DNA from: Conyzicola lurida
Lineage (GTDB): Bacteria > Actinomycetota > Actinomycetes > Actinomycetales > Microbacteriaceae
Reading direction: 5' to 3'
Length of the DNA: 64,000 nucleotides
NCBI RefSeq assembly: GCF_014204935.1
Contig: NZ_JACHMJ010000001.1
Location: 3,534,001 to 3,598,000, forward strand
Made by a program: the position numbers and the translations under genes. The notes beneath the pieces are model-generated. The model saw only the letters and a program-made list of their open reading frames with translations. It ran no database searches and had not been told where the DNA came from. Below, one piece after another: positions 53,503 through 62,054 of the stretch. How positions within the stretch are numbered: position 1 is the first letter of the stretch; each line of letters opens with the position of its first letter.

Positions 53503-54749
53503 GACTGCACCCGGAGGAGGGGCCGCACCAGCACGAACAGCACGGGAATGGCGACAGCCAGCGCCGCGGCGACGATCAGCACCGCGCTCTCGCGCCCCAC
53601 GGCGAACCAGAGCACGCCGAACCCGGTCGAGCCGACCAGCCGGCCGACAGCGACGACGGTCTGCGCGGCCGCGATGCCGCTCGCGGTGGAGCCCTCCGGC
53701 GCGAGCTCCCCGGCGAGGGCCGCGAGCACCCCGTCGGTCGCGGCATAGAACGCGCCGAGCAGCGCGAGGCAGGCGACCGTGACGACCGCGCCGCCCACGG
53801 GCAACGCCGCGCACGCGTAGGCGGCGAGGAGCGCGACGTGGCCGAGCACGAACACCCGGGCGCGGCCGAAGCGGTCCGCCACCCGGCCGAGCGGCACGGC
53901 GAACAGGAAGAACGCCACGTTGGTCCCCACGTAGAGCAGCGGGAACCACTGGGCGGCGAATGGGCTGCGGTCCTGCAGCACGAGGTAGACGAACCCGTCG
54001 CCGACCGTGAGCACGGCGAGCACCCCGGCGGCGAGGATCAGCCGGCGCAGTCGCGGATCGGTCAGGTTGCGCCAGCGGAACGGGGCACGCGGGGCGACCC
54101 TCTCCCGGCCCTCGCGCGCGGCACGCCGGCCCGGCACGAGCAGCCCGAGGATCGCGACCCCGAGCAGTGCGAAGGCCAGCGACGCGACGAAGACCACGTG
54201 GTAGCCCTGCGGAATGAGGAACAGGATGACGAACGCGAGCAGCGGTCCGACGGCGGCGCCGATCGTGTCGAGCATGCGGTGTACGCCGAACGACCGTCCG
54301 AGATTCGTCGTCGTCGACGACGCGGTGATGAGCGCGTCGCGCGGCGCGGTGCGGATCCCCTTGCCCAGCCGGTCGAGGGCGATCACGGTGGCGACCGCCG
54401 CGAACCCGTTGACAACGAGCAGCACGATCTTCGTCCCCGCCGACAGCGCGTAGCCCGCGAAGGCGACCCACTTCGAGTGGTCGGTGCGGTCGGACGCCCA
54501 GCCGCCACCGATGCGCACGATCGCGCTGACCCCTTGGTAGAGCCCGTCGATGAAGCCGTAGGCGATGGTCGAGAGGCCGAGCGCCCCGGTGATGTAGAGC
54601 GGCAGGATCGACGCGACCGACTCCGACGAGATGTCGGTGAGCATGCTGACGATGCCGAGCGTGATGACGGTGGCCGATACCCGCGTGGCCGGTTCCCCGC
54701 GTCGGGACGCGCGCGTGCGGTCGCGGCGGTCGGACAGCGAGATGTACAC
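53499..54749 (-). CDS. MFS transporter
   Basis: 416 residues with 12 predicted helices. RIGGGWASDRTDHSKWVAFAGYAL and ALDRLGKGIRTAPRDALI are MFS loop 2/3 motifs with the family's D-R-x-G-K-G/R signature; the second half repeats the plan (PLGRVADRFGRARVFV). It resembles MFS proteins annotated as drug or sugar exporters. Location in an EPS operon hints at export of a small glycan or precursor, which is inference. GTG start lies two bases after the upstream stop. Confidence 0.88.
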   Translation of the reverse strand: MYISLSDRRDRTRASRRGEPATRVSATVITLGIVSMLTDISSESVASILPLYITGALGLSTIAYGFIDGLYQGVSAIVRIGGGWASDRTDHSKWVAFAGYALSAGTKIVLLVVNGFAAVATVIALDRLGKGIRTAPRDALITASSTTTNLGRSFGVHRMLDTIGAAVGPLLAFVILFLIPQGYHVVFVASLAFALLGVAILGLLVPGRRAAREGRERVAPRAPFRWRNLTDPRLRRLILAAGVLAVLTVGDGFVYLVLQDRSPFAAQWFPLLYVGTNVAFFLFAVPLGRVADRFGRARVFVLGHVALLAAYACAALPVGGAVVTVACLALLGAFYAATDGVLAALAGELAPEGSTASGIAAAQTVVAVGRLVGSTGFGVLWFAVGRESAVLIVAAALAVAIPVLFVLVRPLLRVQS

Positions 54750-54751
54750 GG

Positions 54752-55504
54752 CTACTGCGCCACGGTCAGCACGGCGAACAGGGAGTACGCGGCCCCGGCC
54801 GCGGTCGGCGAGACGGTGAGCGTCACACTCGAGTCGGCGCGCGCGAAAACCATTCCGGTGTCGGAGCCCGCGGCCGGCAGGGGGCTTCCGGCGAGATCCA
54901 GCTTCGCGAACGCCGACTGGAAGTACTCGACGACAGACTGCGGCGACTCCGTCGTCGTCGCGTCCACCGTCGCGTGTACCACGGGTCCGTCCGAATCGAG
55001 CGAGGACGACACCACGGTCGAGCCCGCGAGCAGGGTCAGACTGTCGGGGAACCCGGGCACGAGCGCCTTGGCCGCGGAGACCGCCTCGGGCGGCAGGGTC
55101 GCGAGCGGCGCGGGCGGAGGGTCGGCCGGCATTACGACGGGATCGGTCGGCAGGTGCTCCACCTCCGTGGTCGTGCGGGGCACGGCCGGCGCCGGGGCGG
55201 GTGCGGGGGCAGGAGCCACGGTCGGCGCGGGCGCGGGCGCCGGCGCGGGGTCGGCCGCGGCATCCGGAATCTCGCCGTTCGACGGCGGCACGGGGGTCGC
55301 GGGCTGCACGTCGAGCGGCGGTGCGGTCGGTCCGGGAGCCGGTGCCTCGGTGCTCCGAGGGCTGGCGGATGGCGCGGCGACCACGGGTGCACCCGCCGAC
55401 GTCTCGGACGTCGGCTGGGGCAGATTCGCGGCGACGAGCGCGCACGCCACGGTGGCCGCGCCGAGCGCGACCAGGGTGATGCGGTGTCTGCGGTCCATCG
55501 TCAT
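54752..55504 (-). CDS. Secreted or membrane-anchored Ala/Pro-rich protein of unknown function
   Basis: 250 residues. One N-terminal hydrophobic segment (ITLVALGAATVACALVAANLP), then an Ala/Pro-rich linker (about 30-125) including repeated APAP, then a compact C-terminal domain of about 115 residues (PGFPDSLTLLAGSTVVSSSL; VEYFQSAFAKLDL; SSVTLTVSPTAAGAAYSLFAVL). I recognise no family. ATG overlaps the acyltransferase stop (ATGA). It sits between the acyltransferase and MFS genes. Confidence 0.6.
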   Translation of the reverse strand: MTMDRRHRITLVALGAATVACALVAANLPQPTSETSAGAPVVAAPSASPRSTEAPAPGPTAPPLDVQPATPVPPSNGEIPDAAADPAPAPAPAPTVAPAPAPAPAPAVPRTTTEVEHLPTDPVVMPADPPPAPLATLPPEAVSAAKALVPGFPDSLTLLAGSTVVSSSLDSDGPVVHATVDATTTESPQSVVEYFQSAFAKLDLAGSPLPAAGSDTGMVFARADSSVTLTVSPTAAGAAYSLFAVLTVAQ

Positions 55505-56127
55505 AACGGCGTGAGCATCCCCTCGGTCTCTTCGTAGCGTTCGCCAGTCCTCGGGCAGACGAACGAGCCGTCGGCCGCGCGCTCCAGCGGCACCCCGGCC
55601 CGGCCGACCCAGCCGACCCGGCGGGCGGGGACCCCGGCGACCACGGCGTAGTCGAGCACGTTCTTGGTGACGACGGCCCCGGCAGCCACGAGCGCGTAAC
55701 GGCCGACCGTGATCGGGGCGACGCACACGGCGCGGGCGCCGATCGAGGCGCCGGTGCGCACCGTCACTCCGACCGCCTCCCAGTCGTCGTTCGACTTGCG
55801 CGACCCGTCGACGTTGATCGCCCGCGGGTAGGAGTCGTTGGTGAACACGACGGCGGGGCCGACGAAGACGCCGTCCTCGAGCAGCGCCGGCTCGTAGATC
55901 AGCGCGTAGTTCTGCAACTTGCAGTTGCGGCCGATGATGACGCCGGGGCCCACATAGGCGCCGCGTCCCACGATGCAGCCGGCCCCGAGCTGGGCGTACT
56001 CGCGTACCTGGGCGAGGTGCCAGACCACCGAGTCGGCGCCGATCGTCGCCCGCGGGTCGATGTCGGCGGAGACCGCGATGCGGGCGGGCAGCTCGTTGCC
56101 CGCGAGAGTGGCGTCGAGTCCCATCAT
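55501..56127 (-). CDS. Left-handed beta-helix acyltransferase, WbpD/WlbB-like
   Basis: 208 residues of hexapeptide repeats: IGADSVVWHLAQVREYAQLGAGCIVGRGAYVGPGVIIGRNCKLQNYALIYEP, with FTNDSYPRAINVDGSRKS and VVAGVPARRVGWVG, matching UDP-2-acetamido-3-amino-glucuronate N-acetyltransferases. The end FVCPRTGERYEE is also typical of this group. Donor acetyl-CoA is expected. ATG shares one base with the stop of the priming transferase (TGATG). Confidence 0.88.
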   Translation of the reverse strand: MMGLDATLAGNELPARIAVSADIDPRATIGADSVVWHLAQVREYAQLGAGCIVGRGAYVGPGVIIGRNCKLQNYALIYEPALLEDGVFVGPAVVFTNDSYPRAINVDGSRKSNDDWEAVGVTVRTGASIGARAVCVAPITVGRYALVAAGAVVTKNVLDYAVVAGVPARRVGWVGRAGVPLERAADGSFVCPRTGERYEETEGMLTPL

Positions 56128-57641
56128 CAATACGCTCCGACCGGCTGGGCGACGACCTTCACCGTGCGCCACAGGATGATCAGGTCGCCCATCAGCGACC
56201 AGTTCTCCACGTAGTAGAGGTCGAGGCGCACGCTGTCTTCCCAGCTCAGGTTCGAGCGGCCGCCGACCTGCCACATGCCGGTGAGGCCCGGCTTGATGTA
56301 CAGCCGGCGGTGCACGTGCTCCTCGTACGCGCTCACCTCGATCGGCAGCGGCGGGCGCGGGCCGACGAGGCTCATATCGCCCATCAGCACGTTCCAGAGC
56401 TGCGGCAGCTCGTCGAGCGAGTACTTGCGCAGCACCTTGCCGAGACGGGTGACACGCGGGTCGTTCTTCAGTTTGAAGAGCACGCCGTTGCCGTCGTTCT
56501 CGGCGCCCACCGCCTCATAGGGGTGCGGGGCGGTCTCGGACATCGACCGGAACTTCAGGATGCGGAACGGATGGCCTCCGCGGCCGACCCGCTCCTGCGC
56601 GAAGAACGCGGAACCGGGGCTGTCGAGCTTGACCAGCAGGGCGATGACGGCGAAAGCGGGGCTGAGGAAGAGCAGGGCGACACTCGCCATCGCGACATCC
56701 ATCGCCCTCTTCGCCACATGCTTTGCGCCGTCAAACTGCGGGATCTCGACGTGGATGAGCGGGAGTCCGTCGACGGGGCGGAAGTGGATGCGCGGTCCGG
56801 CGATGTTGGCGAGGCTGGTGGCGAGGATCAGCTCGGCCGTCGAGCCCTCGAGGTCCCAGGCCAGATCATGGATGAAATCGCTGTCGGACGCCTGGCCGGC
56901 GACCACGACCCCGTCGACCCGCAGGGTCTTGGCGAACTCGGCGGTGCGGCTGAGGTCGCTCAGCACGACGAGGTCGCCGAGGGCGCTGATCGACTGGGTG
57001 GGTTGCCCCTCCTCGACCACGGCACCGACGACGAGGTAGGCGGCGCCCGAGTTCGCGTGCATCTGCCGCACGACCTTCTCGACGTCGCGGCGTCCGCCGA
57101 TGACGATGACGCGGGAGAGGAAATGGCCGGCCGCACGCTGCGTGATCAGCCACTGGCGCCACAGCCACCGGCCGAGAAGCAGACCGAGCAGGCCGGCCGG
57201 GAAGGTGAGGGTCACGAACCAGCGCGCGGCGTCGGCTTGGAAGACGACGAAAGCGACGGCGAGGATGCCCAGCGCCGTCATGCTCGCGTTGAGCACGCGC
57301 TTGTACTCGCTCGCCCCCACGCCGATGACGCGGGGGTCGCGGCTGCGGAAGGCGGAGAGGGAGGCCGTCCAGATGCCGAGCACGAGCAGTGACATCCAGG
57401 TGAAGCCGGCGGTGTCGTGGCTCACACCGAGGTGGGCGACGAACGTGATGGCGACCGCGAGCACGATCACCGAGGCGTCGGTGATGCGGAGCTTGCGGCG
57501 GTAGCCGCCCGCCCAGCGGGCCCCGCTGGCCGGTATGGCTGCAGCAATCGGCTCGGTCGAATCGTGGATGGTGCGTTGATGTGACGGGTGATGTGGCGCA
57601 GTACGCCGGGCGCGGGTTCGGGAGACCGCAAATTCGACCAT
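56127..57641 (-). CDS. Priming glycosyltransferase (polyprenyl-phosphate sugar-1-phosphate transferase), cluster II
   Basis: 504 residues; the same plan as the gene at 21662-23122: four N-terminal helices, a Rossmann-like segment ([20 protein letters not shown]), then the PF02397 domain with [38 protein letters not shown] and [23 protein letters not shown]. It starts repeat-unit synthesis for cluster II. The start at 57641 has AGGAA upstream; the frame stays open another 92 codons to 57917 but that part looks non-coding. First gene of a six-gene minus-strand operon. Confidence 0.95.
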   Translation of the reverse strand: MVEFAVSRTRARRTAPHHPSHQRTIHDSTEPIAAAIPASGARWAGGYRRKLRITDASVIVLAVAITFVAHLGVSHDTAGFTWMSLLVLGIWTASLSAFRSRDPRVIGVGASEYKRVLNASMTALGILAVAFVVFQADAARWFVTLTFPAGLLGLLLGRWLWRQWLITQRAAGHFLSRVIVIGGRRDVEKVVRQMHANSGAAYLVVGAVVEEGQPTQSISALGDLVVLSDLSRTAEFAKTLRVDGVVVAGQASDSDFIHDLAWDLEGSTAELILATSLANIAGPRIHFRPVDGLPLIHVEIPQFDGAKHVAKRAMDVAMASVALLFLSPAFAVIALLVKLDSPGSAFFAQERVGRGGHPFRILKFRSMSETAPHPYEAVGAENDGNGVLFKLKNDPRVTRLGKVLRKYSLDELPQLWNVLMGDMSLVGPRPPLPIEVSAYEEHVHRRLYIKPGLTGMWQVGGRSNLSWEDSVRLDLYYVENWSLMGDLIILWRTVKVVAQPVGAY

Positions 57642-57826
57642 GTTATTCCTGCAATTCCAGTACAGCGGGGACCACTGAGAGCACCGTGGGTGGCGGTGCT
57701 CGAACTTCGTTTGCCGAGGCGGTGCGTCGACTGGGTAAGTGCCGGCGTCGTCTCGTTGTCGGGTTGGTGTCACCCGTAGGGGGGAGACGATCCCGAGGTT
57801 AGGCTCGCTGCTCACGCGGCAGGCAT

Positions 57827-57841
57827 CCCCCCTTTGGGGGG
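57827..57841. promoter_or_regulatory. Perfect GC palindrome CCCCCC-TTT-GGGGGG
   Basis: Six C, TTT, six G, flanked by AT and CAT. The strongest arm pairing of the recurring GC-palindrome family. 185 bases before the priming-transferase ATG and 277 before the metallopeptidase start. No T tract, so not a classic terminator. Confidence 0.45.
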
Positions 57842-57935
57842 CATCGCGGGGTACACGCGCTGTGGTTAGGTTGGCGGATTTGTCCGCGGGCCGTGGGGCC
57901 TCGACGCGTGATTTCACGCGGAACCCAGGCCCTTA

Positions 57936-57950
57936 CTGTACGGGGTACAG
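57936..57950. promoter_or_regulatory. Operator-like palindrome CTGTAC-GGG-GTACAG
   Basis: Perfect 6-base arms around GGG. The half CGGGGTACAGCC also occurs at 23630-23640 upstream of the nuclease gene and CGGGGTACA at 57848. This is the size expected of a dimeric repressor site. Confidence 0.4.
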
Positions 57951-58118
57951 CCGTGTCGGCATATCCCCGCCGAGGGACACGGGGGGCCGTGACTAATCGT
58001 CGTGAACGGGGGACACCGCAAGGCGGGCGTCGGTGCCGGGCGGGCCGACCGTCGGACCCGCGCGGGAGGCGGTTGAGCGGTCGAGTTTTCCGGCGGAGGA
58101 ACATCCACGGAGTACGGT

Positions 58119-58994
58119 GTGGAAATGACGTTCAACGACAACGCCAAAATCGACTCGAGCAAGGTGCGCCGACGCGGTCGCGCGACGGGGATCGCCGCGG
58201 GCGGTGGAGGTCTGCTTGTTATCGGGCTGTTCATCGTCTCGCAACTGATCGGGGTCGATGTCACCGGTCTCGCGGGCCTCGCGGGCGGCGGAGACACGGC
58301 AACCGACGAGGCGATCCAGAACTGCGAGACCGGCGCGGACGCGAACGACGGCCTGGATTGCCGTCTCGCCGCGGCATCCGATTCTCTCGACACCTACTGG
58401 AGCGCACAGTCCTCCGCCGCGTACGTCACGCCGGGAGTGGTCCTGTTCGACGAGCAGGCCGGCACGGGCTGTGGCAGCGCGACCAGCGCGACCGGCCCGT
58501 TCTACTGCCCCGCCGACCAGACGATCTACATCGACCCCGGCTTCTACGAGGAGCTGCGCACGACCTACGGCGCGACGGGCGGACCGCTCGCCGAGATGTA
58601 CGTGATCGCGCACGAGTGGGGCCACCACATCCAGAACCTCAGCGGCACGATGGACACCCTCGACCAGCAGACCACCGGCCCCACGTCCGACGGCGTGCGC
58701 CTCGAACTGCAGGCCGACTGCTTCGCCGGCGCATGGGCGGGGGAGGCGTCGACGGTCGCCGATTCAAGTGGCACGCCGTTCCTCGAGCCGCTCACGACCG
58801 ATCAGGTGGCCCAGGCGTTGAGCGCCGCCGCTGCCGTGGGCGACGACCGGATTCAGGAAGCGGCGACCGGGCAGGTCAACCCGGAATCGTGGACGCACGG
58901 CGCGAGCGATCAGCGCCAGAAGTGGTTCACCGCGGGGTTCGAGAGCGGGCCGGCCGCGTGCGACACCTTTGCCGTGGGCGCGGCCGGCCTGTAG
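58119..58994 (+). CDS. ypfJ: Neutral zinc metallopeptidase (YpfJ family)
   Basis: 291 residues. N-terminal helix (IAAGGGGLLVIGLFIVSQLIG), then a zinc metallopeptidase domain with AHEWGHHIQNLSG (His165, Glu166, His169) and LELQADCFAGAWAG as a third-ligand region. Family opening MTFNDNAK is typical of YpfJ/KPN_02809. Four cysteines pair around CETGADANDGLDC and C...YC. Physiological substrate unknown. GTG 58119 with GGAG 6 bases upstream is used; an ATG two codons later is equally possible. Confidence 0.9.
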   Translation: MEMTFNDNAKIDSSKVRRRGRATGIAAGGGGLLVIGLFIVSQLIGVDVTGLAGLAGGGDTATDEAIQNCETGADANDGLDCRLAAASDSLDTYWSAQSSAAYVTPGVVLFDEQAGTGCGSATSATGPFYCPADQTIYIDPGFYEELRTTYGATGGPLAEMYVIAHEWGHHIQNLSGTMDTLDQQTTGPTSDGVRLELQADCFAGAWAGEASTVADSSGTPFLEPLTTDQVAQALSAAAAVGDDRIQEAATGQVNPESWTHGASDQRQKWFTAGFESGPAACDTFAVGAAGL

Positions 58995-59000
58995 TCACCG

Positions 59001-59228
59001 TCAGTCGAGCGACTCCTCGAGCGCCCGCTCGGCCTCCTCGATGGTGGCGAAGGTGCCGAGGGTCTTGGCCAGCCGCGTCGTCGCGGCGAATCCGGCACCC
59101 CAGCGTGCCTCCACCATTCCGACGAAGTCGCCGTTGCGACGCGCGACCCAGAGGCCGGCCTGCTCGACAGTCCACGCGATGTCGACGGTGGTGGCCGACT
59201 TCTTCGAGGTGTGCGACGTAATGCTCAT
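59001..59228 (-). CDS. Small hypothetical protein at the end of the flagellar unit
   Basis: 75 residues, ATG at 59228 with GGGAG 8 bases upstream, so translation is well supported. The product (AWTVEQAGLWVARRNGDFVGMVEARWGAGFAATTRLAKTLGTFATIEEAERALEESL) starts with a short polar segment, has two short beta-like stretches and ends in a helix. I recognise no family. It occupies the place after fliW where csrA is often found, but it is not CsrA: there is no MLVLTR-type start. It could be an independent gene because palindromes lie between it and fliW. Confidence 0.65.
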   Translation of the reverse strand: MSITSHTSKKSATTVDIAWTVEQAGLWVARRNGDFVGMVEARWGAGFAATTRLAKTLGTFATIEEAERALEESLD

Positions 59229-59266
59229 CAGTGATCTCCCTTCATTGGGCGGTGATGAGTGACACT

Positions 59267-59306
59267 ATCCCTCGTACGGGGGATCGCCGGAAGACCCTTA
59301 CGGGTC
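59267..59306. promoter_or_regulatory. Two GC palindromes between fliW and the small gene
   Basis: ATCCC (59267-59271) with GGGAT (59280-59284), and GACCC (59293-59297) with GGGTC (59302-59306) around TTAC. These resemble the recurring GC-palindrome family more loosely (spacer 8 and 4). They could be weak terminator hairpins after fliW or regulatory sites for the small gene. Confidence 0.35.
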
Positions 59307-59350
59307 GGGCATGAATGTGCCTCAGCGCGACCGGTCTCGCCGGGGAGGGC

Positions 59351-59737
59351 TCAGGCGGCGCGGTCGGCGGTGAGCTGCGCGCGCAGGGGGTAGTCCTGGC
59401 CCTCGAGAATGATCTGCGCGCTGGCACCCGTCGCCGCGTTGACCACGATGGGGGCGAGCAGGTTGGTCGTGGTTCCGTCGGCACCCGGGTTCGCGACGAC
59501 GAGGACGAGAGCGTCGGTCGGGGCATGGATGTCGAGGGCGACGCAGTCCTCGTCGGAGATGATCGGCGCGTAGTCGGGCAGGTACACGCCGGCGTCGAGC
59601 ACGAACAGACGGATACCGCTGTCGTCGGCGGACTGCAGCGAGAACAGGCCGTCGGCGCCGTCGATGTCGGTGAGCACGAATCGCGTGTGCGGGGCGAGGC
59701 CGTGCGGCGAGGTCGCGAAGGTCAGGAGCGCGCTCAT
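59351..59737 (-). CDS. fliW: Flagellar assembly factor FliW
   Basis: 128 residues. F...SPHGLAPHTRFVLTDID, LFSLQSADDSGIRLFVLD and TNLLAPIVVNAATGASAQIILEGQDYPLRAQ match the FliW fold. FliW binds CsrA and free flagellin and so ties flagellin translation to filament assembly. ATG overlaps the flgL stop (ATGA), so it is the last gene of the flgN-flgK-flgL-fliW unit. No csrA follows it in the window. Confidence 0.92.
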   Translation of the reverse strand: MSALLTFATSPHGLAPHTRFVLTDIDGADGLFSLQSADDSGIRLFVLDAGVYLPDYAPIISDEDCVALDIHAPTDALVLVVANPGADGTTTNLLAPIVVNAATGASAQIILEGQDYPLRAQLTADRAA

Positions 59738-60615
59738 CGGAGGAAGTCCATGAGGGTCTGCTGGAGGGCGCGCGAGGTGACGGAGAGTGCTGCCTGGTAG
59801 TTCAATTCCTGTGCCTTGAGATCGATGATGGCCTGGCCGAGGTCGAGGTCCTCGATTTCGGCGCGCTGTGCCTCGAGAGAAACTGATTCGGTCACGTTCG
59901 CTCCCTGGGTCTTCAGTACCTGCGCCTGGCGGGCGCCGACCGCGCCCTGTTGACCGAGGATAGTCGCCACCTTGGTGTCGATCTCCGTCAGACGCGTTCC
60001 GACGTTCACGCCGGAGCGCAGGTCGGTGATGATGTTGTCGACGAGAGCGAAGATGGAATCGTCGCCGACCCCGAAGGTGGCAGCGCCGTCGGCGTCGACG
60101 CGGATCGCGACGTCGGTGCCGATGCGGCGCTCGACCGAGCTGCCCGTGCCGGTGAACGTGAGGTCGTCGTTAAACGCGACCCCCGCGTCGGAGTTGCCGG
60201 CGAAGACCGAGCGGCCGAGGTAGGAGGTATTCGCGGTCTTGAGCAGTTCGGCGCGCAGGCTCTCCAGCTCGACGGCGATCGCCTCTTTCTGCAGGGGGGA
60301 CATGGCGCCGTCGTTGGCGCCCTGCACTGTCAGGTCGCGCACGCGGCTCATGATGTCGGTGGAGGTCGAGAGCGCGGTGTCGACGGTGGTCAGCCAGGCG
60401 TTGCCGTCGCTGATGTTGCGGGCGAACTGGCTGGTCGCCGCCTGGGCCGAGCGGACTCGCAGCGAATCGGACGTGCCTGCCGGGTCGTCGGAGGGCTGAT
60501 TGATGCGGACGAGGGTTCCGGCCGCATTCTGCTTCTGGGCGAGGGCGCTGAGGCTCTGCTGCAGGTTGCGCTGCGCGGTGATCATCAGACCCTGGTTGGT
60601 GACGCGGTTGATCAC
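59734..60615 (-). CDS. flgL: Flagellar hook-associated protein 3 (FlgL)
   Basis: 293 residues. Flagellin-like helical N-terminus (VTNQGLMITAQRNLQQSLSALAQKQNAAGTLVRINQPSDDP) and C-terminus (DLGQAIIDLKAQELNYQAALSVTSRALQQTLMDFL), forming a hook-filament junction coiled-coil; the middle is short. GTG start with GGGGAG 7 bases upstream and 3 bases after the flgK stop. Confidence 0.95.
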   Translation of the reverse strand: MINRVTNQGLMITAQRNLQQSLSALAQKQNAAGTLVRINQPSDDPAGTSDSLRVRSAQAATSQFARNISDGNAWLTTVDTALSTSTDIMSRVRDLTVQGANDGAMSPLQKEAIAVELESLRAELLKTANTSYLGRSVFAGNSDAGVAFNDDLTFTGTGSSVERRIGTDVAIRVDADGAATFGVGDDSIFALVDNIITDLRSGVNVGTRLTEIDTKVATILGQQGAVGARQAQVLKTQGANVTESVSLEAQRAEIEDLDLGQAIIDLKAQELNYQAALSVTSRALQQTLMDFLR

Positions 60616-60618
60616 GGG

Positions 60619-62025
60619 CTATCTCCCCACGATTCCGGTGCGGTTGATGAGCGTGTCGAGCATTTCGTCGACCGCCGTCATCACTCTCGCCGCACCCTGG
60701 TAGGCGGTCTGGAAGGTCAGCATGTTGACGTTCTCCTCGTCGATGTCGACCGAGGCACTGGCGAGCTGGTTGTTGACCGCCGCCTTCGTCGAGAGGTCGG
60801 CGAGAGCCGACTGCTGCACGCCGGTCTTGGTCGTGACCCCGATACCGGTGACGATCGTCGACCAGAGCGAGTCGGGAGAATCCACGGCCGTGCCGAGCTT
60901 GCCGATAGCGGCGGCGACCGAACCGTCGAGGCCGCCGGCGCCGGGCGCCGCGTTGGCGATCTGGCTCACGTCGGTCGGGATGACGATCAGGCCGAGAGCC
61001 GCCGGTACGCCGGCGGTGAAGCCGAAGAAGTCGTGGCCGGTGGTTCCGTCGGCGATCGCTCCGCCGCTGTGGATGCCGTTCACGTCGCCGGCCAGCTTGG
61101 TGGCGAACTCGTTGTAGCTGTTCGCCGCCTGCACGAGCGCGCCGCCGGTTCCGAGCATGGAGAGCGCGCCGGCGATCTCGCCGCCGTCGGCCCCGACGGG
61201 GACGGTAGGGCGGTCGACCCACGACAGTGTGACGGGGTTGGTGCCGGCAGCGGCCATCGATGCGCCGCCGGTCACGGCGATCTTGTACGATTTGTCGCCG
61301 GAGACCAGAGCGTTGCCGCCGACGAGCACCTCGGCGGTGCCGTCAGGCAGGGTGCGCACGCTTGCACCGGTGAGGGTGGAGATAGTCGTCGTGAGGGCGT
61401 TGCGCTGGTCGATCAGTTCGTTGGCCGATCCGCCAGCGGCGAGCGTTGACCGGATGAGGCCGTTGAGCCCCGCCACCTGCGACGCGGCGTCGTTGAGCTC
61501 GTTCGCCATACCGACGGCCTCGCTGCGCAGCTGCGTCCACTGGTAGTCGACCGCGGTGTACCCCACCGAGATCTGGGTGGCAAGCGCGCTCGACTGCTGC
61601 AGCAGGACGGCGGCGGTGGCCGCATCGCCCCCGCGGTTGCTCATGTCCTCCCAGGCGCCCCACACCGTGCTGAGCTGGGCGGAGAGGCCGTCGTCGCCGG
61701 GTTCGTGCAGCGACGCCTCGAGGGTGCTGAGCACGTTGCCGCGCACGCCCCAGTAGCCGCTCGACGCGCTCGAGGTGCGCACCTTGTTGTCGAGGAACTC
61801 GTTGCCGAGGCGTTCGATCGAGGTGACGGAGACTCCTTGGCCGACCTTGACCTGCCCGGTGAGCGGACCGACCTGGGCGAGCGAACCCGCCGCGCTCTGC
61901 ACCGCACGCTGACGCGTGTAGCCGGCCGTGTTCATGTTGACCATGTTCTGGCCAACGACGTCGAGGCCCTGACGGGCGGCGACGAGGCCGGTGTAGGCGG
62001 TGTTCAGGCCGCTGAAGGTGCTCAC
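60619..62025 (-). CDS. flgK: Flagellar hook-associated protein 1 (FlgK)
   Basis: 468 residues, typical of actinobacterial FlgK. N-terminus STFSGLNTAYTGLVAARQGLDVVGQNMVNMNTAGYTRQR is the conserved rod/hook-type opening, and the C-terminus (VNMLTFQTAYQGAARVMTAVDEMLDTLI) is the conserved coiled-coil end. GTG start with AAGGA upstream, 29 bases after the FlgN stop. Confidence 0.96.
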   Translation of the reverse strand: MSTFSGLNTAYTGLVAARQGLDVVGQNMVNMNTAGYTRQRAVQSAAGSLAQVGPLTGQVKVGQGVSVTSIERLGNEFLDNKVRTSSASSGYWGVRGNVLSTLEASLHEPGDDGLSAQLSTVWGAWEDMSNRGGDAATAAVLLQQSSALATQISVGYTAVDYQWTQLRSEAVGMANELNDAASQVAGLNGLIRSTLAAGGSANELIDQRNALTTTISTLTGASVRTLPDGTAEVLVGGNALVSGDKSYKIAVTGGASMAAAGTNPVTLSWVDRPTVPVGADGGEIAGALSMLGTGGALVQAANSYNEFATKLAGDVNGIHSGGAIADGTTGHDFFGFTAGVPAALGLIVIPTDVSQIANAAPGAGGLDGSVAAAIGKLGTAVDSPDSLWSTIVTGIGVTTKTGVQQSALADLSTKAAVNNQLASASVDIDEENVNMLTFQTAYQGAARVMTAVDEMLDTLINRTGIVGR

Positions 62026-62054
62026 TGTCGTGTCCTTGGTTTCTTCGGTTCGAT

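Larger units (their letters stand above)
57642..58118. other. 477-base divergent intergenic region with several GC palindromes
   Basis: No convincing gene. It must hold the promoter of the priming-transferase operon (minus) and of the zinc metallopeptidase (plus). It contains CCC-GTA-GGG at 57773-57781, CCCCCC-TTT-GGGGGG at 57827-57841 and CTGTAC-GGG-GTACAG at 57936-57950, described separately. Confidence 0.5.

Noticed and set aside
57642-57917. N-terminal extension of the priming transferase to 57917
   Set aside because: No ribosome site at the upstream ATG, the extension is low-complexity and Arg/Pro-rich, and AGGAA fits the ATG at 57641.
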